A stretch of 32,696 bases of DNA, from assembly GCA_016124665.1 (NCBI GenBank), contig WGNH01000012.1, positions 1-32,696 on the forward strand. The letters run 5' to 3'. The position numbers and the translations under genes are program-made. Below are positions 8,189 through 16,143 of this stretch, in pieces. Positions within the stretch are counted from its first letter, which is position 1. Each line of letters begins with the position of its first letter. This DNA comes from Alphaproteobacteria bacterium. Lineage in GTDB: Bacteria > Pseudomonadota > Alphaproteobacteria > Caulobacterales > Maricaulaceae. The notes under the pieces are model-generated. The model was not told the DNA's origin, did not search any database, and worked only from the letters and a program-made list of their open reading frames with translations.

Positions 8189-8704
8189 ATGAAACTTCGC
8201 ACCTTGATCGCAGGCGCATTTGTCGCCGCTTCCGTTGTCAGCATGGCCGGTGCCGCTGACGCCCAGTCCCGCCGCAATGAGGTTCGGGTGAACCAGTATG
8301 GCGTACAAAATGAAGTCGCCGGCCGCCAATATGGCTCGCGCAACAGCGCCTCGCTGCGCCAGGACGGCTACCGCCAGCATATCCTGATCATGCAGGATGG
8401 CAGCTATAATGGCACCACGGTGGCCCAGCAAGGCAGCTATAATGACGCCTATGTCGACCAGTATGGCCGCCGCAATGACGCTGTCATTGGCCAGCAGGGC
8501 TATAATAATGGTGCCACCGCGGTCCAGACCGGCAACAACAATCTGTCGGGCATCTATCAGATGGGGTCGAACAATTCGGCCGTGACCGATCAGGCCGGCA
8601 ATAACAATGCCGGAGCCATCATCCAGGTCGGGAATGGCAATCGTGGCTCGCTGCGCCAACGCGGCAGTGGCAATGTCACCCTGGTGATCCAGGGCGATCA
8701 CTAG
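8189..8704 (+). CDS. curlin-type amyloid fibre subunit with 11-residue repeats
   Basis: Secreted functional-amyloid protein of 171 residues. A signal peptide (LIAGAFVAASVVSMAGAADA) precedes about 12 consecutive units with the pattern Q-x-G-x-x-N followed by five residues, for example QDGSYNGTTVA, QQGSYNDAYVD and QTGNNNLSGIY. Gln and Asn recur at fixed positions, which in curlins form ladders in the cross-beta core. One unit (QDGYRQHILIM) has Gln in place of Asn. The protein ends VIQGDH. The ATG follows AGGAG at the usual distance. E. coli CsgA repeats are about 22 residues and contain two such strands; here the 11-residue half-unit itself repeats without indels. Neither the CsgG pore nor CsgE/F is in this window, so secretion must use genes elsewhere. 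Whether it is a major (CsgA) or nucleator (CsgB) subunit is unclear. Confidence 0.88.
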   Translation: MKLRTLIAGAFVAASVVSMAGAADAQSRRNEVRVNQYGVQNEVAGRQYGSRNSASLRQDGYRQHILIMQDGSYNGTTVAQQGSYNDAYVDQYGRRNDAVIGQQGYNNGATAVQTGNNNLSGIYQMGSNNSAVTDQAGNNNAGAIIQVGNGNRGSLRQRGSGNVTLVIQGDH

Positions 8705-8724
8705 ATACGCCGCATTCCCAAACA

Positions 8725-8760
8725 TTGCGCCCGCCCTCACCGGCGGGCGCAATTGCTTTT
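8725..8760 (+). terminator. intrinsic terminator after the curlin gene
   Basis: An 11-bp perfect stem (TTGCGCCCGCC at 8725-8735, complement at 8742-8752) with a 6-base loop is followed by TTGCTTTT, 20 bases after the curlin stop. Confidence 0.88.
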
Positions 8761-8861
8761 GATTGGCGCCAGCAAATGATTACGGAATTTTCATGTGCGA
8801 GGGAATGGACTCAACGGGCCAGTCAGCTAGCTTCGGTTGTACAAGTTATCCGGGGATCATC

Positions 8862-9158
8862 ATGTTTCGTACTTCTTTGCTTCTGGCGGCCTTGCCGCTT
8901 TCACTTGCTGCCTGCGCCACAATGACAGACGAGGAACAGGCAGCCGCCCGTGAACAACGGGCGCAGGAAACCCGGACGGCCGAAGAGGGCGGACTGCGGT
9001 GCCGCACCATCCGCCAGACCGGTTCCCGTCTCGGCAGCCGTGTTTGCCGGACTGATGAAGAATGGGAGCAGATGGAGCGTGATGCCCAGGAAGCCCATGA
9101 TCGTCTTGACGGCGGCAATGCGCGCGGCGCAAGCCCTGATCAGGGTTTTGGCGGCTAA
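8862..9158 (+). CDS. small outer-membrane-type lipoprotein
   Basis: Predicted lipoprotein of 98 residues. The N-terminus LLLAALPLSLAAC is a lipoprotein signal peptide with lipobox LAAC and the modified Cys at residue 18. The residue after the Cys is Ala, so outer-membrane sorting is expected. The mature part begins with a charged helix (TDEEQAAAREQRAQE) and then holds the motif RCRTIRQTGSRLGSRVCRT, with two Cys that could form a disulfide in the periplasm. Similar Cys-TGSR-Cys segments are known to me from uncharacterised alphaproteobacterial small proteins, with no known function. The ATG at 8862 is chosen because it yields the signal peptide; upstream in-frame starts do not. It is flanked by terminators on both sides and so is monocistronic. 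Confidence 0.8.
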   Translation: MFRTSLLLAALPLSLAACATMTDEEQAAAREQRAQETRTAEEGGLRCRTIRQTGSRLGSRVCRTDEEWEQMERDAQEAHDRLDGGNARGASPDQGFGG

Positions 9159-9181
9159 GGCCGTCATCCATGAGTGTTTGA

Positions 9182-9210
9182 AAGCCGCCGGTGATCCCGG
9201 CGGCTTTTTT
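9182..9210 (+). terminator. intrinsic terminator after the lipoprotein gene
   Basis: AAGCCGCCGG at 9182-9191 pairs with CCGGCGGCTT at 9197-9206 and is followed by further T residues to 9210. It lies just past the lipoprotein stop and against the end of the opposing DUF2855 gene. On the minus strand the stem is preceded by A-rich bases and followed by AAACACTC, so it mainly serves the plus strand. Confidence 0.88.
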
Positions 9211-10292
9211 CATGGCCGGATCGTCAAGCCATCGCGCGCCAGCGCGTCACCGGCGATGAGCTTGTTGTAGATATCGAGGCAAGCCCGCGCGCCCCTGAAT
9301 TCGTGAAAAGTGAGCCAGTTTCGCGCGCTGGCAGCGAAGGCGGACCAGTCCTTGCTGTAAGCGGCCTGGAATCCGCCCGGACCCAGCGCCTCGCGGGCCT
9401 TTTCCATATGGTCCGGCGCAAAGAAGAAAACCGGTTTCGGGCCCGGCAGGTTCTGCGCCGGAGTGCTGTGTTCCCAGTGGGCGCCGCCAACACGGATATT
9501 GGCTTTCAGCTGATCGCCCAGACGGGAATGGACGTCGCGATTGACCGTAGCATCACCGGCAAAATCCACCATCATGGAGGGCCTGCCCGCGGGCAGACGG
9601 TCGATATCGGAATAAAGATGCACCTCGTCATAGAGGCCCAGACCAGCGACGAATTCGCTCGATCCGGACGAGGTCAGCGCGCAAACCTTCACGCCATCGA
9701 GGGGTTCATCCCGGAGGCATTGAGCCATGCCGATGGCGGTCTTGCTGGAAGCGCTGGTCAGATAGACGCGGCTGGCTCCGAAAGCGCCCTCCTCGCGCAG
9801 ATAGCGCGCCAGCAGCCAGCCGGTGAGAAAAAGCGGCTGCAACACCACCTGCTCCGCTTCGAGCGCCGGATCATAGCCCGCATCTCCGGCACACCGGATA
9901 TAGCGGTTATAGGCGGGCGGCAATGCGCTCCGGTGTTCACTGGCGTCGGTAAAGCCTGCCGCTGTGACTTTTGCCGGGCTGACGATCAATTCCGAGGCGG
10001 CCGGGAAATAACCATAGATGCGGTCTCCGACTGGCAGGTCCGGATGGCGGCTTTCCGACACTTCGGCAAAGCCCCAGACCGGCAACCGTCCCTTGCTCGC
10101 TTCCGATGCGGGAAAGAAATCCCAATAGCGCATGATGTCGCCAAAGGCGGCATAGGTGATATTATTTGCTGTCAGCGCAAAACTGTCGATTTTCAGCCGC
10201 GCTTCACCTTGTGTGAGATTTCGTGGTTTTACGGCTACGCATTCGGCAAGACGAATATCGGCGCGCGCGATCTCCAGTGCCCAGTTTTCCAT
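9210..10292 (-). CDS. DUF2855 family protein
   Basis: Cytoplasmic protein of 360 residues that matches the DUF2855 family in layout. The N-terminal part (LKIDSFALTANNITYAAFGD, then MRYWDFFP) and the VWGFAEV block resemble the GroES-like part of medium-chain dehydrogenase/reductases. The middle part (RVYLTSASSKTAIGMA) looks like a Rossmann-type segment, but the usual glycine-rich nucleotide motif is replaced by SASSKTA. The family has no assigned reaction; a role as an oxidoreductase-like protein is only inference. It is monocistronic and ends inside the terminator of the convergent lipoprotein gene. The start ATG has only a weak upstream ribosome site. Confidence 0.85.
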   Translation of the reverse strand: MENWALEIARADIRLAECVAVKPRNLTQGEARLKIDSFALTANNITYAAFGDIMRYWDFFPASEASKGRLPVWGFAEVSESRHPDLPVGDRIYGYFPAASELIVSPAKVTAAGFTDASEHRSALPPAYNRYIRCAGDAGYDPALEAEQVVLQPLFLTGWLLARYLREEGAFGASRVYLTSASSKTAIGMAQCLRDEPLDGVKVCALTSSGSSEFVAGLGLYDEVHLYSDIDRLPAGRPSMMVDFAGDATVNRDVHSRLGDQLKANIRVGGAHWEHSTPAQNLPGPKPVFFFAPDHMEKAREALGPGGFQAAYSKDWSAFAASARNWLTFHEFRGARACLDIYNKLIAGDALARDGLTIRP

Positions 10293-10443
10293 TATTTTGC
10301 ATCCCGATCCGCTGCTGCAAACGCTAGGCCTATTGCTTCAATTGGCAAGCCCGGCAGCAAACCGCCCGTCACGCTGCCGAAAGGTCATGACTTTTTCCAG
10401 CTTATGGTTATCGCCTTGGGTCCATCGCTAACGCTCGTGACCC

Positions 10444-11046
10444 ATGGCAATCAAGACAGAGGACGACCCGGAATTTCTGTCCCGCCTCGCAGCGGGAGAC
10501 CGGGAAGCGTTTGCGTGGCTTTTCCGTCAGTACAATGCCGGCATGATCCGTCTTGCCACTACAATTCTGAAAAATCGTGCGTCGGCCGAAGAGGTGGCAC
10601 AGGAAGCCTGGCTTTCTGTTCTGACCCATATCGGGCAATTTGAATCGCGGTCATCCCTTGCCGGATGGGTTTTCACGATACTGGTCAATGCGGCGCGGCG
10701 CCGGGCTGCCCAGGATGGCAGAGCCATCCTGTTTGACCCCGTTGATGATCGTGACCCGCTGGCAGATTCCTTTGATGCACAGGGCAAATGGCAACACCCG
10801 CCCGAACGCTGGGAATCATTAACGGCAGAGCATATTGTCTCGGACCGGCAACTGCTTGCGCAAGTCGAGCAGGCGATATCGCAGCTGCCTCCGGCGCAAC
10901 GCTCCGTCCTCATCCTGCGCACACAAAGCGGGATGGAAGCCGCCGATATTTGCCGCATCCTCGGCATCTCCGACAGCAATATGCGGGTCTTGCTGCACCG
11001 GGCCCGCCAGACCCTGAAACAAATGCTTGGTGAGTTTCCGGGATGA
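10444..11046 (+). CDS. ECF-type RNA polymerase sigma factor
   Basis: Extracytoplasmic-function sigma factor of 200 residues. The sigma-2 domain (WLFRQYNAGMIRLATTIL, then ASAEEVAQEAWL and the -10 recognition segment ending SLAGWVFTILVNAARR) covers residues of about 20-85. The sigma-4 domain with its helix-turn-helix (LPPAQRSVLILR, AADICRILGISDSNMRVLLHRAR) covers about 140-195. A linker rich in Asp separates them. It is followed on the same strand by a zinc-finger anti-sigma gene, the usual pairing, so its activity is probably held in check by that protein. The ribosome site before the ATG is weak. The inducing signal is unknown. Confidence 0.93.
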   Translation: MAIKTEDDPEFLSRLAAGDREAFAWLFRQYNAGMIRLATTILKNRASAEEVAQEAWLSVLTHIGQFESRSSLAGWVFTILVNAARRRAAQDGRAILFDPVDDRDPLADSFDAQGKWQHPPERWESLTAEHIVSDRQLLAQVEQAISQLPPAQRSVLILRTQSGMEAADICRILGISDSNMRVLLHRARQTLKQMLGEFPG

Positions 11047-11076
11047 ATTTCCGAATGAGGTCTGCTGATTATTGCT

Positions 11077-11102
11077 GGGCGGGATGTAACAAAATCCCGC
11101 CC
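11077..11102 (+). promoter_or_regulatory. hairpin between sigma and anti-sigma genes
   Basis: GGGCGGGAT at 11077-11085 pairs perfectly with ATCCCGCCC at 11094-11102 around an 8-base loop (GTAACAAA). No T-run follows. It lies in the 100-base gap between the two genes and could lower read-through or stabilise the upstream message. TGTAAC at 11085-11090 could also be a -35 element of an ECF-dependent promoter for the anti-sigma gene; that is speculation. Confidence 0.4.
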
Positions 11103-11146
11103 CATGCCTCATTCATATGTGAGACCGGACAGAGGGAATTTGCGAC

Positions 11147-11407
11147 ATGTTGACATGCAAGGATGTCGCCCATCGGGCCGATGCCCTGATCGACGGGGAA
11201 TTGACGGGGTGGGAAAGGCTGAAACTGCGTATGCATTTGGTCCTTTGCGGGGCTTGCCGCCGGTTTGTGGATCAAATGCAGATCACCAGGGATATTTCCC
11301 GGAGGGTTTTGTCCAGGCCGCCAGAGGGCTCCCAGATTTCCGAGGAGGCCAGTATTGATTCCCTGCTCTCCCGGCTTCACGACCAGAAGCAACATGGCGG
11401 GACTTAA
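11147..11407 (+). CDS. zinc-finger anti-sigma factor (zf-HC2 type)
   Basis: Soluble protein of 86 residues. The N-terminal half carries the zinc-binding anti-sigma signature His30-x3-Cys34-x2-Cys37 (MHLVLCGACRRF), preceded by the typical CKDVAHRADALIDGELT helix, which supplies Cys4. There is no transmembrane helix, so it belongs to the small cytoplasmic class that binds its sigma factor directly and may release it when zinc or its thiols are disturbed. The C-terminal 40 residues are polar and probably flexible. GAGGGA lies eight bases before the ATG. The adjacent ECF gene upstream is the obvious partner. Confidence 0.88.
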   Translation: MLTCKDVAHRADALIDGELTGWERLKLRMHLVLCGACRRFVDQMQITRDISRRVLSRPPEGSQISEEASIDSLLSRLHDQKQHGGT

Positions 11408-11431
11408 ATTCCGGCCGATAAGGATACCACA

Positions 11432-11866
11432 ATGAAACATGTCACTTCCGGCCTTGTTGCCGGGTTCGCGGCAACCGTCGTTCTTTCGATGATGATGTTT
11501 GCCAAATCCATGATGGGGCTTATGCCCGAACTCGATGTCATCACGATGTTGAGTGGAATGATGGGCGCTCCGGCCCTGGCCGGATGGCTGGCTCACTTCA
11601 TGATCGGCACGCTTGCCTGGGGCGCAGGTTTCGCCGTCCTTTATGACAAAATTCCGGGGGGTAATGCGTTGATCAAGGGCATTTTCTTCGGGATCGCCGC
11701 CTGGCTCATGATGATGATCCTGATCATGCCGATGGCAGGCGCAGGCCTGTTCGGATTGGCGTTCGGGATTATGGCACCGATGATGACTCTCATGCTGCAT
11801 GTCATTTTCGGCACCGTGCTCGGACTGGTTTATCAGACCCTTCAGGGCAAGCCAGCTGCTGCTTGA
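11432..11866 (+). CDS. DUF6789-like four-helix membrane protein
   Basis: Inner-membrane protein of 144 residues that is extremely Met-rich (for example GLAFGIMAPMMTLML and AWLMMMILIMPMAG). About four hydrophobic segments are visible, at roughly residues 5-25, 45-68, 80-103 and 108-133. It resembles the DUF6789 family, whose function is not known. The start has AAGGA seven bases upstream and lies 24 bases after the anti-sigma stop, so it is probably cotranscribed with the sigma/anti-sigma pair and may be an output of that regulon or a membrane partner. Confidence 0.75.
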   Translation: MKHVTSGLVAGFAATVVLSMMMFAKSMMGLMPELDVITMLSGMMGAPALAGWLAHFMIGTLAWGAGFAVLYDKIPGGNALIKGIFFGIAAWLMMMILIMPMAGAGLFGLAFGIMAPMMTLMLHVIFGTVLGLVYQTLQGKPAAA

Positions 11867-11875
11867 TGCTGCCGG

Positions 11876-11907
11876 GCCGCTGCGGGGTCCTGCGATTCCG
11901 CAGCGGC
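11876..11907. terminator. hairpin between convergent genes
   Basis: GCCGCTGCGG at 11876-11885 pairs perfectly with CCGCAGCGGC at 11898-11907 around a 12-base loop. It lies between the DUF6789-like gene and the opposing hydrolase gene and could act for both. Neither side has a good T-run. Confidence 0.55.
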
Positions 11908-11920
11908 AAGCATCCAGACA

Positions 11921-13171
11921 CTATCCGCCGGACATCACCGGTGTGTAATTCCTGTCTATCCGCCAGAAATTGAATTCAAGGCGTTCCAGCGGACGTTCGG
12001 GGTCTGCGGGAGACGCCCCGGTGCGGATGGTGACGCCGATATCCGACAGAACGCCTGGGTGCAGTCTGAAATAATTATGCCGCGCGGCGGCGCTAGCATC
12101 CTCAACCAGAATAAAGTGGACTGTCTGTACACCCTGGAAAACCGCCCGCGATTCGGATGATAGCTGGTCTGGCCGCGCAGCACCGAACCGGGGACCGCCA
12201 AACAACCAGCCAGACAGGCCCAGCGCGTTATCATCCGGATTGAGATAGACATTGATTTGCCTGAATCCAATGCCGAACATTTCCGCGACCAGCCGTTGCT
12301 CCATCACCCCCAGGTCGATATCCGGCGCGGCAAGTATAAGTGTGTTGATACGATAGGTATTGCGCATGGATAGCCCAGAGCCACGTGATTCAATCAACAG
12401 TTCACGCAGGGCTGTTGTCGCAATGGACGCGCCGCGGCTATGTGCAATCAGCACAATCTCTTCAACGCCTTCAGTCGATGCGATCAGGCGGAGCGTTTCC
12501 TTGAAGTGAAAGATGGAAAATTCGCCGTCCTGTGTGTCTCCGAAATAACTCAAAAGATTGGGTTCGCCTGTCGGCCAGCTGAACAGGACCGGCACGCCAC
12601 TCCAGCCGGAGGCTGCCCATAGTTCGTACAGGTTGAGTGCGCCGTCTTCGAAATCATTGTTGAAGCCATGCACAAACAGAATGACCTGCCCTGATTGCCG
12701 TGCGTGGATTTCATCGGACAGAGCCGCCCGGAAGTTGATCCCGGCCTGCAGATAAGCGCCGATGGCAGAGCGGTCGCGAATGACGGAGCTGTTTTCAATC
12801 GCAAACGGCAGGGGCGTGCCCGGAAAGCGGATCTGTTCCTGAACGTAAGCCGTTCTGTACCGGGGCCGGGCGCGGCCCTGTGACTGTCCCGACATATAGT
12901 CCGAATAGGCTGACAATGTCATATTCGTCACTTCGATGCCAACCCGTCCGAAAGCCATCGAACTCGAGCGCGATGTTCCGTATTCCCCACTCCCGGCAGT
13001 GTTGCGGTCGGTGATGTAAAGGAGTGTCGACCGGTCTTCAGGCTGGACAGTCCCGGTATCAAAAGGCGCCAGAGCGGACGCGTCCCAGGCATTCGGAGAG
13101 ATAGCCCCTGTATAGGTGTTCACGCAGGCCGGCAGCATGAAGCACAGGCAGATGATCCACAATTTATTCAA
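11921..13171 (-). CDS. lipoprotein alpha/beta hydrolase (DUF900 type)
   Basis: Predicted membrane-anchored hydrolase of 416 residues. The first residues (LWIICLCFMLPAC) form a lipoprotein signal with lipobox LPAC. The segment LLYITDRN followed by YGTSRSSSMAFGRVGIEV is characteristic of DUF900 hydrolases. The hydrolase core follows with VILFVHGFNNDFEDGA and the nucleophile elbow AHSRGAS with Ser245. A later Asp (LILAAPDIDLGV) and a His near HFILVEDASAAARHNYF could complete the triad. Substrate unknown. The start is a TTG with AGGAG eight bases before it. It lies 222 bases downstream of the EAL-protein gene on the same strand and may be read separately. Confidence 0.85.
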   Translation of the reverse strand: MNKLWIICLCFMLPACVNTYTGAISPNAWDASALAPFDTGTVQPEDRSTLLYITDRNTAGSGEYGTSRSSSMAFGRVGIEVTNMTLSAYSDYMSGQSQGRARPRYRTAYVQEQIRFPGTPLPFAIENSSVIRDRSAIGAYLQAGINFRAALSDEIHARQSGQVILFVHGFNNDFEDGALNLYELWAASGWSGVPVLFSWPTGEPNLLSYFGDTQDGEFSIFHFKETLRLIASTEGVEEIVLIAHSRGASIATTALRELLIESRGSGLSMRNTYRINTLILAAPDIDLGVMEQRLVAEMFGIGFRQINVYLNPDDNALGLSGWLFGGPRFGAARPDQLSSESRAVFQGVQTVHFILVEDASAAARHNYFRLHPGVLSDIGVTIRTGASPADPERPLERLEFNFWRIDRNYTPVMSGG

Positions 13172-13279
13172 CAGATTGTCTCCTGGTTCCGGAATCGACT
13201 GTCCCTTCGATCCTTGACACCGTCAAATCACAACGCGGCAAATATCCGTGTGTTCATTTGTGAAACTGCCGAATACATC

Positions 13280-13296
13280 GCTCCCGGTATGGGAGC
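13280..13296 (-). terminator. weak hairpin after the EAL-protein gene
   Basis: GCTCCC at 13280-13285 and GGGAGC at 13291-13296 form a short stem with a 5-base loop, about 100 bases past the EAL-protein stop on the minus strand. No T-run follows, so the assignment is tentative. Confidence 0.25.
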
Positions 13297-13393
13297 CGTC
13301 AGCAGGCAGCCTCAGCGACGTCGCCTGGACGACGCGGTGTTTGACCATATACGGTGACAAATGCGTCCGCGGTTGTCCGGAGCGACCGCCGGA

Positions 13394-15979
13394 TCAATTA
13401 TTCACATTCCGAAACGGGTTGGCCGCCGGACGGGCGGGAAGCACTGTGGAGGTATGCTGTTCGAGGAATTTCAGCAGCTCATCTGCCGGCAGGGCCTTTG
13501 ACAAGCCAAAGCCTTGCGCCATGTCGCATCCCATAACGCTGAGCGCGGACAGGATGTCGTCCCCCTCGACGCCTTCTGCGGTCACAGACATACCGAGATT
13601 ATGCGCCAGATCGATAGTGGATTTGAGTAGCGTACGGTCCTTTGCCGAGGTGTGTGCGCCCTTGACAAAAACCCGGTCGATTTTCAGTTCATGGCAAGGC
13701 AACCGCTTGAGATAGGCCAGCGAGGAAAACCCTGTTCCGTAATCATCAATGGCCAGGCGGATACCCGCATCGACCCAGCGGTCGAGATTGTGCATGGCCC
13801 TGTCCGGGTTGGACATCATGGCGGTTTCAGTGATTTCGAAGATCAGGCCGGTCGCGCCGAAGCCGACGATTTCCAGAATGCGTTGACCGAATTTCGGATC
13901 CGCCAGAAGCCGGCCGGAAATATTGATGGCAACGGAAATTTCGTGCCCAGCGGCGATGAGCCGGCGCTTGTCCTGCAGGACCTTGCGTACCGTCCATTCG
14001 GTCAGCTCGCGAATCTTGCCGGTTTCTTCGGCCTGCGGAATGAAGGTGTCCGGAGAAATATAGCCGCGTTCCGGATCATTCCAGCGGCAGAGCGCTTCTG
14101 CTGACGTATAGACCCCTTTTCGCAGGTCGAGCTTTGGCTGGTAATGCATCTGCATGTCGCCGCTTTCTGTAGCCGCCAGCATGCGGGTCATCAGATTGAG
14201 ATTTTCTTTCGGATCACCGAAGCGGTGCTCGTTATAGAGGGCGAATGCCGCGCCCTTTTCATGCGCCTGACTCACCGCAATGATGGCATTGCGGACGGCA
14301 ATCTCGCTCCGGGCATCATTATCCAGTCCGATCGTGGCACTGACATCGACGCTCACACCATCGATACTGATCGGCTGACTGAAAATATTGCTCAGCGTGC
14401 TGATTTCATCTTCGACGACGAGTTCGTCAGTGGTATCGAGCACGGTGCCAAATTGCCCTGCGCCAATCAGGGCCACACTCGTCACACCGTCAATGGCCTG
14501 CAAGCGCTCACCCAGCAGCCGCTGCATTTCAATGAAATTGGCGAAGCCCAGCAGGCTTTCGATGTGGGACGCCCGTTCAAGATGGATCACCGCTACATAT
14601 TCCGGGGATGCGCCGTCACGGACAGCCTGATCCCGTTTCGCGACCAGGGCATGACGTGTCGGCAAGCCGGTTTCTGCATCCGTATTCAGCTGTTCCCGCA
14701 TCAGGCGGGCGCGAGCGCGGAAGCCCAGCATCGCCATCACCATGCCAATCAGGGCCAACAGCATCAAGCCGCCTGCCGACAAACCAACCATCAACCTCTG
14801 GCGGGCCTCGCTCTGCGCCAGTGCAAGGTCGCGGGCCAGGCCTTCGGCACGCAATTGCTGGATCTGCAGATCCTGAGCCGCAAAATCGAACTGGGCCCCG
14901 ATCAGCGCGGAATTGGCGTTAGCAGCAAATTCGCGGCCATCATCTTCCAGGCGTTTGAAAGCCCGCAAATGGGCAATCGCCAATTCGTACTCGCCCAGCG
15001 CTTCATACAGGCGGGCTGCAGAATCATGGAAATCAGTAAAATGGTGGTTGGTTTCATCGACCGCCACACCCTCGAACACGCGCTCCATTCCTGTGCGCGC
15101 AGCCTGGTAATCCTCCCGGCCCAGGGCAGCCTGCGCCCGGACCCCCCACAGAAAACGCGACCATTCGCCCCCCGAGGCGTCCCCGGCCGCCGCGAAGGCC
15201 TGATCAACGGAGGCTTCCGCCGCCGTCCAGTCGCCATTGGCGATGTGCAGCGACGCCACATTGTTGAGAATGCGTGCCTGCAGCATGCCGCTGTCCATTG
15301 CCTCGGCCGCTGCCAGCGCCTGATCATAATATTCCAGCGCTTCTGAGTATTGCTCCAGCGCCGTGTAGGCATTGCCCAGATTGTTGAAGGCGGCGAGATC
15401 GAGATTGGTGTCCCGGTGCCGCTCGACGGCATCCGCGAAATATTCGATGGCGCGTTCATACTGACGCGCATCATTATAGATCGAACCAATGGATTGCAGG
15501 ACAATTGCCTGGCTGCGGGTCTCGCCGATCGCGGCATAGACATCAAAGGCCTGCTGCAGGATTTCCAGCGCCTGCCCGTGTTCGCCCGTCAGTTTCAGAA
15601 TGCGGCCGATCGACAGCAGCGTGTCGGCAAAAAGCTTTGTCGGAGCCGGATCTTCTCCCAATAGCGCCAGGGCACGTTCAGCGACAGGGAGCGCTTCGCC
15701 GGGCCGTCCCAGCCGTGTCATCGCTTCCGATTGCAGCCAGGCAGCAGACGCCAGAGCAAGGTTCCGGGTATCGCCGTCAAAATCCACCGGCACAAGCTGT
15801 TCAGCGCGTTGTGCGTTCTCCAGCGCTGCCACAGGATCGCTCATCATGTTGGTGCGGGCAGCCTCAATGGCGTCGGCATAGGGTGATGGAGCGAGCTCAC
15901 TGGCCTGCGAATAGGCCTCAGGTGCCGCCAGAAGCACGACGGCAAGAGCAAGCCCCGTAATCTGTTTCCACCATGACAT
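13394..15979 (-). CDS. TPR-sensor, degenerate GGDEF and EAL domain protein
   Basis: Inner-membrane cyclic-di-GMP signalling protein of 861 residues. A signal peptide (ITGLALAVVLLAAPEAYS) leads to a periplasmic region of about 330 residues built of TPR-like helical repeats (for example NLGNAYTALEQYSEALEYYDQ). One membrane helix (LMVGLSAGGLMLLALIGMVM) follows near residue 400. The GGDEF-like domain starts DAETGLPTRHAL, but the catalytic GGDEF loop reads GAGQF, so it should not make c-di-GMP. The EAL domain looks active: EALCRW with Glu628, FEITETAMM and IDDYGTGFSSLAYLKRLP are present. It is thus probably a phosphodiesterase tuned by a periplasmic signal. The ATG at 15979 follows GGAGA at good distance; a GTG five codons upstream is the alternative. 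Confidence 0.92.
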   Translation of the reverse strand: MSWWKQITGLALAVVLLAAPEAYSQASELAPSPYADAIEAARTNMMSDPVAALENAQRAEQLVPVDFDGDTRNLALASAAWLQSEAMTRLGRPGEALPVAERALALLGEDPAPTKLFADTLLSIGRILKLTGEHGQALEILQQAFDVYAAIGETRSQAIVLQSIGSIYNDARQYERAIEYFADAVERHRDTNLDLAAFNNLGNAYTALEQYSEALEYYDQALAAAEAMDSGMLQARILNNVASLHIANGDWTAAEASVDQAFAAAGDASGGEWSRFLWGVRAQAALGREDYQAARTGMERVFEGVAVDETNHHFTDFHDSAARLYEALGEYELAIAHLRAFKRLEDDGREFAANANSALIGAQFDFAAQDLQIQQLRAEGLARDLALAQSEARQRLMVGLSAGGLMLLALIGMVMAMLGFRARARLMREQLNTDAETGLPTRHALVAKRDQAVRDGASPEYVAVIHLERASHIESLLGFANFIEMQRLLGERLQAIDGVTSVALIGAGQFGTVLDTTDELVVEDEISTLSNIFSQPISIDGVSVDVSATIGLDNDARSEIAVRNAIIAVSQAHEKGAAFALYNEHRFGDPKENLNLMTRMLAATESGDMQMHYQPKLDLRKGVYTSAEALCRWNDPERGYISPDTFIPQAEETGKIRELTEWTVRKVLQDKRRLIAAGHEISVAINISGRLLADPKFGQRILEIVGFGATGLIFEITETAMMSNPDRAMHNLDRWVDAGIRLAIDDYGTGFSSLAYLKRLPCHELKIDRVFVKGAHTSAKDRTLLKSTIDLAHNLGMSVTAEGVEGDDILSALSVMGCDMAQGFGLSKALPADELLKFLEQHTSTVLPARPAANPFRNVNN

Positions 15980-16079
15980 TGCTGTCTCCAGCACCGGTTC
16001 CGGCCACGCCGGTCAACCAGCAATCAATCACAAAGGCCTTAAGATTTATCAAATCAGCCGGGCCGGGTTCCCATGGTTT

Positions 16080-16114
16080 GAAAAGAAAACCCCCTCCCGG
16101 TGACCGGGAGGGGG
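16080..16114 (-). terminator. intrinsic terminator after the subtilase gene
   Basis: CCCCCTCCCGG at 16090-16100 pairs perfectly with 16104-16114 around a TGA loop. On the minus strand the stem is followed by TTTTCTTTTC. It lies 30 bases past the subtilase stop. Confidence 0.9.
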
Positions 16115-16143
16115 CAAGGCGGACCAGCAATAGATCACGCAGT

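Noticed and set aside
9303-10643. A 446-codon plus-strand open frame
   Set aside because: It is antisense to the DUF2855 gene and also runs into the ECF sigma gene; the real genes have family matches.
14144-15346. A 400-codon open frame on the plus strand
   Set aside because: It is antisense to the TPR/GGDEF/EAL gene, whose domains are unambiguous.
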